This document shows, piece by piece, positions 1 to 4,997 of a stretch of DNA of 5,557 nucleotides. The stretch is from Clostridiales bacterium UBA8960 (GTDB lineage Bacteria > Bacillota > Clostridia > Peptostreptococcales > Acidaminobacteraceae). A model generated the notes under the pieces. The model was given only the letters and a program-made list of their open reading frames with translations, was not told the DNA's origin and did no database searches. Location: the NCBI GenBank assembly GCA_003482695.1, contig DMYC01000104.1, positions 1 through 5,557 of the forward strand, written 5' to 3'. The translations under genes and the position numbers were made by a program. Every line of letters begins with the position of its first letter. The first letter of the stretch is position 1.

Positions 1-175
1 CTGTTATCACCGCTGGATGCGCAAAACCGATAAAAGCGCGGTCAGGACTGACTATGCCCGTAAGCGTCACGATTAATAATGCAATCATCGCGACGAGGTC
101 ATATCGTATTCTTGCCTGGATGAATAAAAAAAGTGATAGTAAAATAACGATAAGCACAATGGCCTGTTGTATCAT
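1..175 (-). CDS. SLC13/DASS-family anion permease, N-terminal fragment
   Basis: Partial gene: the ATG is at 173-175 on the minus strand and the frame stays open to the window edge, giving 58 residues. The translation is strongly hydrophobic, with one membrane segment at about residues 4-19 (IVLIVILLSLFLF core) and a second at about 27-43. Between them is a short basic loop (ARIRYDLVA). The RIRYDLVA...LTGIVSP..AFIGFAHPAVIT pattern is what I know from the start of SLC13/CitM-like permeases (often annotated 'SLC13 family permease', some with TrkA-C domains). These are inner-membrane, sodium-coupled carriers of di/tricarboxylates, sulfate or other anions. The substrate cannot be read from this fragment, and the transport core lies outside the window. 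A strong RBS (GGAGGTG, 180-186) supports the start. It lies downstream of the MerR-type regulator on the same strand but is separated from it by a terminator and has its own likely promoter. Family call fairly sure; substrate unknown. Confidence 0.8.
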   Translation of the reverse strand, partial: MIQQAIVLIVILLSLFLFIQARIRYDLVAMIALLIVTLTGIVSPDRAFIGFAHPAVIT

Positions 176-179
176 AAGT

Positions 180-186
180 CACCTCC
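180..186 (-). promoter_or_regulatory. RBS of the SLC13-type permease
   Basis: On the minus strand GGAGGTG precedes the ATG at 175. The GGAGG core (182-186) is 6 nt from the start codon, which fixes the start of this truncated gene. Confidence 0.8.
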
Positions 187-198
187 GCCTGTTCATAT

Positions 199-229
199 AT
201 TTTACCATAGTCAGCCGATTTTGTAACAA
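199..229 (-). promoter_or_regulatory. Probable promoter of the permease gene (extended -10)
   Basis: Minus strand: -10 TAAAAT at 199-204, preceded by TGG at 205-207 (extended -10, TGn). A TTGTTA -35 at 224-229 is 19 bp away, longer than the usual 17, but the TGn element can offset a poor -35. The -35 lies in the T-tract of the terminator of the upstream regulator gene, so termination and new initiation are packed together. The call comes from sequence match only. Confidence 0.4.
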
Positions 230-265
230 AAAAAGGTTCTCTATGACCATTTCGTCATGAGAACC
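228..265 (-). terminator. Intrinsic terminator of the MerR-type regulator gene
   Basis: Inverted repeat: GGTTCTC (235-241) pairs with GAGAACC (259-265), and ATGAC (243-247) pairs with GTCAT (254-258). T242 is a single bulge and the loop is six bases. Read on the minus strand, the stem is followed by seven T (228-234). It lies 24 bp beyond the regulator's stop codon and ends that transcript. Adjacent A/T bases could extend the stem slightly. Confidence 0.85.
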
Positions 266-288
266 CTTTATTGCCCTTTGTTATAGCC

Positions 289-1047
289 CTATACCCCAGT
301 AAAATGATGAATCGCTGCACAAAGGAATTCAGCCGCTCCCACTCTATGTCTGTCATAGTAGTCCTTGAAACGGTCATCTGCAACATACATGTCGCCTAGT
401 CCGGCATGTGCTTCCTTTGAATAAGACGGCCAATAGATCATAAGCCATTCTTTGTGCTTTTCAACTGTCTGAATCGCAAGATTCGAAGTCACATCTCCGC
501 CATCCATCGCCTCAAGCAATAGCGTCACTATTTCTGTTGCCAGCCGGTTCGCCCGCTCATGAGTTTCCTGGGTCATCTCTGCAAATCTCTTGTTCGATTT
601 TTCAACCGTTTCTTCGCCATATTTTTCTCTGATATGCAAACCGTATTTCTCTTCATTTTCCTCTAACAACTGTTTCTTTAGTCCTTCAAACTTTTCCTGA
701 TCATTCATAATCGTTTTCCCTTCTCTTTCTTCTATCGTCTTATCAACGGTCTTGATGAGTTGCTCAAGTTGCATCTTCCTGCTTAAAAGATTGGCTCTAT
801 GCGTCTTCAATGCCTCAGTCGCATCAAACTGATCAGACAACATAATCGACTTTATTTCATCCAGTGACACATCAAGCGCTCTAAAAAACAAAATTTGTTG
901 AAGTTGATTCACTTCATTCACGCCATAAATCCTGTATCCAGAAGAATTCACACGCGCAGGCTTTAATAGCCCAATTTCATCGTAGAATCGAAGTGTTCTT
1001 TTGCTCACACCCGAGAGCATAGCGAGTTTATTAACCGTATATTCCAT
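289..1047 (-). CDS. MerR-family transcriptional regulator with TipAS-like ligand domain (Mta/TipAL type)
   Basis: 252 residues, about the length of Bacillus Mta and Streptomyces TipAL. The N-terminal winged helix-turn-helix (about 1-70) shows the MerR signature: VNKLAMLSGVSKRTLRFYDEIGLL, then the wing GYRIYG at 37-42 and LQQILFFRALDVSLDEIKSIM. A long dimerisation helix follows at about 75-112 (TEALKTHRANLLSRKMQLEQLIKTVDKTIEE). The C-terminal part (about 118-252) resembles the helical TipAS drug-binding domain, with GLGDMYVADDRF at 216-227. MerR regulators sit between -35 and -10 elements with long spacers and activate by untwisting DNA on ligand binding; TipAS-type members respond to peptide antibiotics or varied drugs and often autoregulate. 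The gene's own promoter has the expected architecture (see 1065-1095). The only cysteine is C243. The start is set by AGGAGG 5 nt upstream. The ligand is unknown, and the target beyond itself is not shown by the sequence. Confidence 0.9.
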   Translation of the reverse strand: MEYTVNKLAMLSGVSKRTLRFYDEIGLLKPARVNSSGYRIYGVNEVNQLQQILFFRALDVSLDEIKSIMLSDQFDATEALKTHRANLLSRKMQLEQLIKTVDKTIEEREGKTIMNDQEKFEGLKKQLLEENEEKYGLHIREKYGEETVEKSNKRFAEMTQETHERANRLATEIVTLLLEAMDGGDVTSNLAIQTVEKHKEWLMIYWPSYSKEAHAGLGDMYVADDRFKDYYDRHRVGAAEFLCAAIHHFTGV

Positions 1048-1052
1048 GACTG

Positions 1053-1058
1053 CCTCCT
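1053..1058 (-). promoter_or_regulatory. RBS of the MerR-type regulator
   Basis: Minus-strand AGGAGG, 5 nt from the ATG at 1047. The predicted transcription start (about 1058-1059) falls at its edge, so the leader would be only about a dozen bases. Confidence 0.8.
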
Positions 1059-1064
1059 AAATCC

Positions 1065-1095
1065 ATTATAAAGGTTTACGTAACGTGAAGGTCAA
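1065..1095 (-). promoter_or_regulatory. MerR-type promoter/operator of the regulator gene (19-bp spacer)
   Basis: Minus strand: -35 TTGACC at 1090-1095 and a perfect -10 TATAAT at 1065-1070, separated by exactly 19 bp (1071-1089). This is the overlong spacing typical of MerR-regulated promoters. Within the spacer an imperfect dyad, TTCACGT-T-ACGTAAA (1075-1089), has 6 of 7 matching positions around centre 1082. Both features point to binding and autoregulation by the adjacent regulator. The sequence and spacing are direct observations; the binding is inference from the family. Confidence 0.8.
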
Positions 1096-1127
1096 TTGTT
1101 TTTTTAAAATTTCCATATAAATATTTC

Positions 1128-1158
1128 TATACAAACTGTCAGAATAGTGTGATAAAAT
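1128..1158 (+). promoter_or_regulatory. Possible promoter of pepF
   Basis: Plus strand: TATACA (1128-1133), 17 bp, then GATAAA (1151-1156), with TG at 1148-1149 giving an extended -10. An alternative -10, TAAAAT (1153-1158), would give a 19-bp spacer from the same -35. Both are imperfect. It lies about 33 bp from the MerR-type promoter, so direct control of pepF by that regulator is not obvious. Confidence 0.35.
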
Positions 1159-1181
1159 ATTAAGGGTAACGAAGTATATTC

Positions 1182-1188
1182 AAGGAGG
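1182..1188 (+). promoter_or_regulatory. RBS of pepF
   Basis: AAGGAGG, 5 nt before the ATG at 1194; a near-perfect anti-16S match that settles the start of the peptidase. Confidence 0.85.
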
Positions 1189-1193
1189 GTGTC

Positions 1194-3008
1194 ATGACTC
1201 ATACACCAAATAAAATAATGCATCGCTCAGACGTGCCAAGCGAGATGACTTGGAGTTTAGATGATTTGTTTACGTCGCGTCAAGATTGGAACGAACAAGT
1301 CAAGATTAGTGAAGCAGAGTTCGATGCGCTAGCGTCCTATCAAGGCCATCTGAGCGAATCCCCTGAAATTCTATTCGAGTGTTTAAGCAAGCTTGAAAGT
1401 GCCTACATTCGCTTGATACAGATCAGTACATATGCGATTTTAAAGCAATCAGAAGATGCAACTGACATGCGAAATCAAGAAGACGCGATGCTGTTCGATA
1501 CGCTTGCGACCAAAGCATCTTCAAACATCTCTTTTATAGCGTCTGAAATAACCGCTCTTGACGAGCAGGATTATCATGATTTGTTTGAAAAAAGCCCTGA
1601 GCTTCGCGTCTTTAAAAATTACCTCGACGAAATGTATATACAAAAACCACACAAGTTATCACCAGAAACCGAAGTGGCACTCGCAAACCTCAGCGAAGTA
1701 ATCGGCGCACCATATCGAATTTATCAGGTCAGCAAAGCGGCAGATATGTTGATTGACCCATTCCAGATTGAAGATGAAACCTTCTCGAACTCTTTTGCGC
1801 TCTATGAGACGAAATATGAGTATTCTCATGATCATGCCGTACGAAGGGAAGCATATAAATCCTTTTCTCGTTCATTAAGTCGATATAAGAACACATATGC
1901 TTCAGTCTATGCCACTGAGGTAAAAAAACAAGTCGCACTCAGCAAATTGAGGAAATACGCTTCAGTGACCGAGATGCTTTTAGAACCCCATAAAGTATCT
2001 CCGGAAATGTATCACCGTCAAATCGACATCATCTATAATAAGTTGGCGCCTCATATGCGTAGATTCGCACAAATCAAGAAAGCGTGGTTGGGTCTGGATC
2101 AAATCGCGTTTTATGATCTGAAAGCACCACTTGACCATGAATTCGATCCTCCAGCTGACTATAAAACAATCCGAAACACGATTGTTGATGCAATGGGCAT
2201 TTTAGGCGAGGATTACACAGCCATCATGCATCGTGCATTTGACGAACGTTGGATTGATTACTCAGACAACTTAGGCAAAGCGACTGGTGCGTTTTGCGCC
2301 TCTCCATATGGCGTGCATTCGTACATCCTGATCAGTTATCAAGAATCTATGAGGTCTGCCTTCACACTTGCACACGAGCTAGGACACGCGGGACATTTTA
2401 CATTTGCAAACAAACATCAACGTATATTCGATACAAGGCCGTCGACTTATTTTGTTGAAGCGCCATCGACGATGAACGAAATATTGTTGGCTAAGCACCT
2501 TATGAACCATGCTGAAACGCCAAGGATGAAACGATGGGTTATTTTACAACTCCTCGGCACTTATTATCACAACTTTGTAACGCACCTGCTAGAAGCTGAG
2601 TTTCAGCGACGTGTTTACGAGAAAGCCGAATCTGGTGGCAGCTTGACCTCGAAGTTTTTATGTGATACAAAACTGGATTGTTTAAGGACATTCTGGGGTG
2701 ATTCCGTTCATATTGACGAGGATGCCGGATTAACCTGGATGCGACAACCACACTATTATATGGGTTTATACCCTTATACCTATTCAGCCGGTTTAACCGC
2801 TTCCACAGCAATCGCTCAGCAAATATTCGAAGAAGGCGAGCCAGCTGTAGAGAGATGGCTTGATGCTCTTAAGGCAGGCGGCTCACATGCGCCTGAAGCG
2901 CTAATGAAAATGGCCGGAATAGATATGTCTACTCCTGAACCAATTGAAAAGGCAGTTATGTATGTCGGTCAATTGATCGATGAACTTGAAACACTCTTTA
3001 AGGCATAA
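1194..3008 (+). CDS. pepF: Oligoendopeptidase F (M3B-family zinc metallopeptidase)
   Basis: 604 residues, close to the roughly 600 usual for PepF. It is a cytoplasmic zinc metallopeptidase that cuts short oligopeptides (in Lactococcus PepF, about 7-17 residues), acting in peptide turnover. There is no signal peptide or membrane segment. Visible motifs: the zinc site H394-E-L-G-H398 inside FTLAHELGHAGHF, with E395 as general base; and the third zinc ligand E422 in FVEAPSTMNE, 24 residues later, as in the M3 family. The substrate-binding region PHYYMGLYPYTYSAGLTAS (about 519-537) carries the conserved His/Tyr residues. N-terminal residues 14-25 (VPSEMTWSLDDLF) are the typical PepF opening, followed by an all-helical domain to about 200. 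The gene is a single-gene unit: divergent from the MerR-type regulator, convergent with cheR, and closed by the hairpin at 3010-3043. No frameshift or missing catalytic residue is seen. Family assignment is secure; the natural substrate is not known. Confidence 0.95.
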   Translation: MTHTPNKIMHRSDVPSEMTWSLDDLFTSRQDWNEQVKISEAEFDALASYQGHLSESPEILFECLSKLESAYIRLIQISTYAILKQSEDATDMRNQEDAMLFDTLATKASSNISFIASEITALDEQDYHDLFEKSPELRVFKNYLDEMYIQKPHKLSPETEVALANLSEVIGAPYRIYQVSKAADMLIDPFQIEDETFSNSFALYETKYEYSHDHAVRREAYKSFSRSLSRYKNTYASVYATEVKKQVALSKLRKYASVTEMLLEPHKVSPEMYHRQIDIIYNKLAPHMRRFAQIKKAWLGLDQIAFYDLKAPLDHEFDPPADYKTIRNTIVDAMGILGEDYTAIMHRAFDERWIDYSDNLGKATGAFCASPYGVHSYILISYQESMRSAFTLAHELGHAGHFTFANKHQRIFDTRPSTYFVEAPSTMNEILLAKHLMNHAETPRMKRWVILQLLGTYYHNFVTHLLEAEFQRRVYEKAESGGSLTSKFLCDTKLDCLRTFWGDSVHIDEDAGLTWMRQPHYYMGLYPYTYSAGLTASTAIAQQIFEEGEPAVERWLDALKAGGSHAPEALMKMAGIDMSTPEPIEKAVMYVGQLIDELETLFKA

Positions 3009-3009
3009 T

Positions 3010-3043
3010 AAAAAACGAGAGCCCAGTTTGGCTCTCGTTTTTT
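3010..3043. terminator. Bidirectional intrinsic terminator shared by pepF and cheR
   Basis: A perfect 14-bp inverted repeat: six A, then CGAGAGCC (3016-3023), a six-base loop CAGTTT (3024-3029), then GGCTCTCG (3030-3037) and six T (3038-3043). The stem is GC-rich at the loop end and has a T-tract on each strand, so it can terminate pepF rightward and cheR leftward. It starts 2 bp after the pepF stop. Its right edge overlaps the cheR stop codon (3042-3044). Confidence 0.92.
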
Positions 3044-3812
3044 ATCTTTTATAATAGAAAAATGTTCTATTGGATTCAAAGCCATACTTTTGTGGCTGAA
3101 TGATTTGTTCAGTACTCCCCACGAAAAAGTAGCTCTCTGAATTGAGTGATGCATAAAATTTCTTGTACATTTCATCTTTTGCTTCTTCCGTAAAATAAAT
3201 CATGACGTTTCGACAGACAATCATATCAAACCCTTTCGGATATTCATCCAAAAGCAAATTCATTTTTCTGAACTCAACACAGTTCTTGATTTCATCCTTG
3301 ATTCTAAACCCTTTACCAATCGGTTCGAAATATTTCTTTACGAACTCTTCAGGGACTCCCTTGATGCTTTTGTCTGTATACATGCCGATTTTTGCTTTGT
3401 TGAGGGCCTCATCATCAAAATCGACTGCGTATATCTTGATATCTTTAAGAGGTAAAAACTCACTTAAACACATGACGAGTGAATAGGGTTCTTCCCCGGT
3501 CGAACAAGCTGCAGACCAAATTTTTGGTTTCTTCGTCCGTTTCAATATAGCTGGAATAATTTCTGCTCTGAGTACATCCCACTGATTTGGATTTCGATAA
3601 AATTCTGAGACGTTGATCGTCAAATAGTTGATAAACTCATCAAACGCGTTTTTATTGCTGTCGAGCAATTTATAGTAAGATTCAAAATCACTGAGTCCAT
3701 GTCTAGAGATTAAAGATTCAATACGACGTTTCATTTGCCGTTCTTTATAAAGTGAAAGATCCAACTTCGTTTTAGCAAACACTTTTTCTTTAAATTTCTC
3801 GTACCCTTCCAT
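3042..3812 (-). CDS. cheR: Chemotaxis protein methyltransferase CheR
   Basis: 256 residues, the same length I recall for Bacillus CheR. It transfers methyl groups from S-adenosylmethionine to specific glutamates on chemoreceptor signalling domains, working against the CheB methylesterase for sensory adaptation. The N-terminal helical domain (about 1-75) includes a basic helix, YKERQMKRRIESL (22-34), that in this family contacts the receptor, and ends in the conserved NVSEFYRN (67-74). The Rossmann-type SAM domain follows: motif I IWSAACSTGEEPYSL (98-112), acidic DFDDEAL (131-137) for SAM ribose binding, FDMIVCRNVMIYF (195-207) and FFVGSTEQI (229-237). No TPR or other extra domain is fused. 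No other che gene is in the window, so it sits apart from any che operon here. It follows the S1 gene on the same strand with a terminator between. The start is supported by a G-rich RBS. The stop lies inside the shared terminator. Confidence 0.96.
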   Translation of the reverse strand: MEGYEKFKEKVFAKTKLDLSLYKERQMKRRIESLISRHGLSDFESYYKLLDSNKNAFDEFINYLTINVSEFYRNPNQWDVLRAEIIPAILKRTKKPKIWSAACSTGEEPYSLVMCLSEFLPLKDIKIYAVDFDDEALNKAKIGMYTDKSIKGVPEEFVKKYFEPIGKGFRIKDEIKNCVEFRKMNLLLDEYPKGFDMIVCRNVMIYFTEEAKDEMYKKFYASLNSESYFFVGSTEQIIQPQKYGFESNRTFFYYKR

Positions 3813-3817
3813 AGCAA

Positions 3818-3827
3818 CCCCCCTTTT
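3818..3827 (-). promoter_or_regulatory. RBS of cheR (G-run variant)
   Basis: Minus-strand AAAAGGGGGG ends 5 nt before the ATG at 3812. The usual AGGAGG is replaced by a run of six G, which still pairs with the CCUCC of 16S rRNA through part of its length. Confidence 0.65.
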
Positions 3828-3833
3828 GAAATT

Positions 3834-3839
3834 TTTATA
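3834..3839 (-). promoter_or_regulatory. Possible -10 element for cheR, no convincing -35
   Basis: Minus-strand TATAAA lies 21 bp upstream of the cheR start. At 17 bp spacing the -35 position reads CCGATT (3857-3862), inside the terminator stem, which is a poor match. If real, the promoter is weak or activator-dependent; otherwise cheR relies on read-through from the S1 operon. Confidence 0.2.
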
Positions 3840-3840
3840 G

Positions 3841-3866
3841 AAAAAAAGCCGATATTAATCGGCTTT
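3841..3866 (-). terminator. Intrinsic terminator after the ispH-S1 operon
   Basis: GCCGAT (3848-3853) pairs with ATCGGC (3858-3863) around an ATTA loop, and AAA/TTT (3845-3847 / 3864-3866) extends it to 9 bp. On the minus strand the hairpin runs into seven T (3841-3847, partly in the stem). It lies 24 bp past the S1 stop codon. A smaller hairpin, AGGC-AATC-GCCT (3875-3886), sits between them. Confidence 0.75.
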
Positions 3867-3890
3867 AATATTTAAGGCAATCGCCTCAAA

Positions 3891-4997
3891 CTACTCTGCT
3901 TCTGTTTCAACTGTCTCAACAGCAACTGGTTCGTGAACCGCTTTCATAGACAATTTAACTTTTTTCTCTTCAGAAACATATTCTAAAATTCTAACTTCAA
4001 CCGTTTGATTGACTTTAAGGACATCAGATGGCTTTTCAATATGCTCTTTTGCGATATGCGATACATGTACAAGGCCTTCGATGCCTGGTTCAAGCTCAAC
4101 AAAGGCACCAAAGTCTGTAAGATTTACAACTTTACCTGAGTAGATGCCACCAACTTCATACTTTTCATTGAAAGTCGCCCATGGCTCAGCTGACAATTGC
4201 TTGATACTGAGTGAAATTTTGTTTTCATCCTTGTTGGCATCAATCACTTTAACATCAACCATTTGACCTACTCTTACGAACTCAGAAGCCGGTTTGATTC
4301 TTCCCCAGCTCATTTCAGTTACGTGTACAAGTCCATCCATACCACCGATATCTACAAATGCGCCGAAGTTTGTGATGCGCTTCACTTCGCCTTTAACCAC
4401 TTGTCCAATTTCGATATTTGTCCAGAACGTTTCCTTTGCTGCTTGTTTCTCAAGCATAGCAAACTCTTTATGCGAAAATACGGCTCTTCTCTTTTGTCTG
4501 TTGATTTCGATTACTTTTACTTTCAACTCTTGACCAAGGTAAGGCTTCAAGTTTTTAACAAATCGATCTGACAATTGCGAAGCTGGGACAAAACCTCTAA
4601 TTTCTTTGTAAAATGCGATTAATCCGCCATTAACAGCGTCGCTGATTTTAACGAGAATCGGTTCATCTTTTTCATGAATCGCTTCTAACTCTTCCCAATC
4701 TTTATCTACATTTACTTTTCTAAGTGATAACAGAATGTTGCCTTCGCCGTTATCATGGCTTACGATGAAAACATCTAATTCATCGCCAACTTTGAAATTC
4801 TGTTGCAAATCCAAATTTGAATCTGCAGAAATTTCGTTTCTAGGAATTACGCCGTCAGATTTATAGCCAATGTTAACGATTATAACATCAGCATTAACTT
4901 GAATTATGCTTCCCTTAACAATTGACCCTTTTCTTGGAATTTTCAATGATTCTTCGATTTGCTCCATCATTTCAGCCATTGAACTGTGCTTATCCAT
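3891..4997 (-). CDS. rpsA: Ribosomal protein S1 homologue with four S1 domains
   Basis: 368 residues, similar to the roughly 380-residue four-domain S1/YpfD proteins of Firmicutes and shorter than the six-domain E. coli S1 (557 residues). S1 OB-fold domains are at about 22-93, 110-178, 197-266 and 283-352. Domains 3 and 4 are canonical, with NFGAFVDIGGMDGLVHVTEMSW and DFGAFVELEPGIEGLVHVSHI. Domain 1 has the weaker VIIVNIGYKSDGVIPRNEIS, and domain 2 (GGLIAFYKEIRGFVPASQLS) is the most diverged. A short acidic tail (EPVAVETVETEAE) ends the protein. It binds single-stranded mRNA; in Firmicutes its role in translation is less central than in E. coli and may include RNA stability. The start overlaps the ispH stop by one base (TAATG), with GAGGT 9 nt upstream, so coupled translation is likely. 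Whether it is a bona fide ribosomal subunit protein or an S1-like RNA-binding protein cannot be told from sequence. Confidence 0.92.
   Translation of the reverse strand: MDKHSSMAEMMEQIEESLKIPRKGSIVKGSIIQVNADVIIVNIGYKSDGVIPRNEISADSNLDLQQNFKVGDELDVFIVSHDNGEGNILLSLRKVNVDKDWEELEAIHEKDEPILVKISDAVNGGLIAFYKEIRGFVPASQLSDRFVKNLKPYLGQELKVKVIEINRQKRRAVFSHKEFAMLEKQAAKETFWTNIEIGQVVKGEVKRITNFGAFVDIGGMDGLVHVTEMSWGRIKPASEFVRVGQMVDVKVIDANKDENKISLSIKQLSAEPWATFNEKYEVGGIYSGKVVNLTDFGAFVELEPGIEGLVHVSHIAKEHIEKPSDVLKVNQTVEVRILEYVSEEKKVKLSMKAVHEPVAVETVETEAE

Noticed and set aside
54..260. 68-residue plus-strand open frame
   Set aside because: It is antisense to the permease start and runs through its promoter and the terminator hairpin. 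It has no RBS and no recognisable domain.
1048..1193. Riboswitch or small RNA in the divergent intergenic region
   Set aside because: It is only 146 bp, AT-rich and accounted for by two promoters and two RBSs; no stable stem or known aptamer pattern is visible.
2539..2811. 90-residue minus-strand open frame inside pepF
   Set aside because: A shadow of a clearly conserved coding frame, with an amino-acid composition unlike a real protein and no RBS.
2969..3175. Minus-strand open frame across the pepF/cheR junction
   Set aside because: It reads through the cheR C-terminus in another frame and through the shared terminator; not a credible gene.
3202..3486. 94-residue plus-strand open frame antisense to cheR
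   Set aside because: cheR is unambiguous on the other strand. The antisense frame is a composition shadow without an RBS.
3848..3863. GCCGAT sequences on both strands resembling the -10 of sigma-D motility promoters (GCCGATAT), just upstream of cheR
   Set aside because: On the cheR strand the match is GCCGATTA, and the position 15 bp upstream reads GATT instead of TAAA. The exact GCCGATAT is on the opposite strand with no gene to drive. The repeat is fully explained as the terminator stem.
4263..4571. Two overlapping plus-strand open frames antisense to the S1 gene
   Set aside because: The S1 domains on the minus strand explain the region. Neither antisense frame has an RBS or a recognisable motif.
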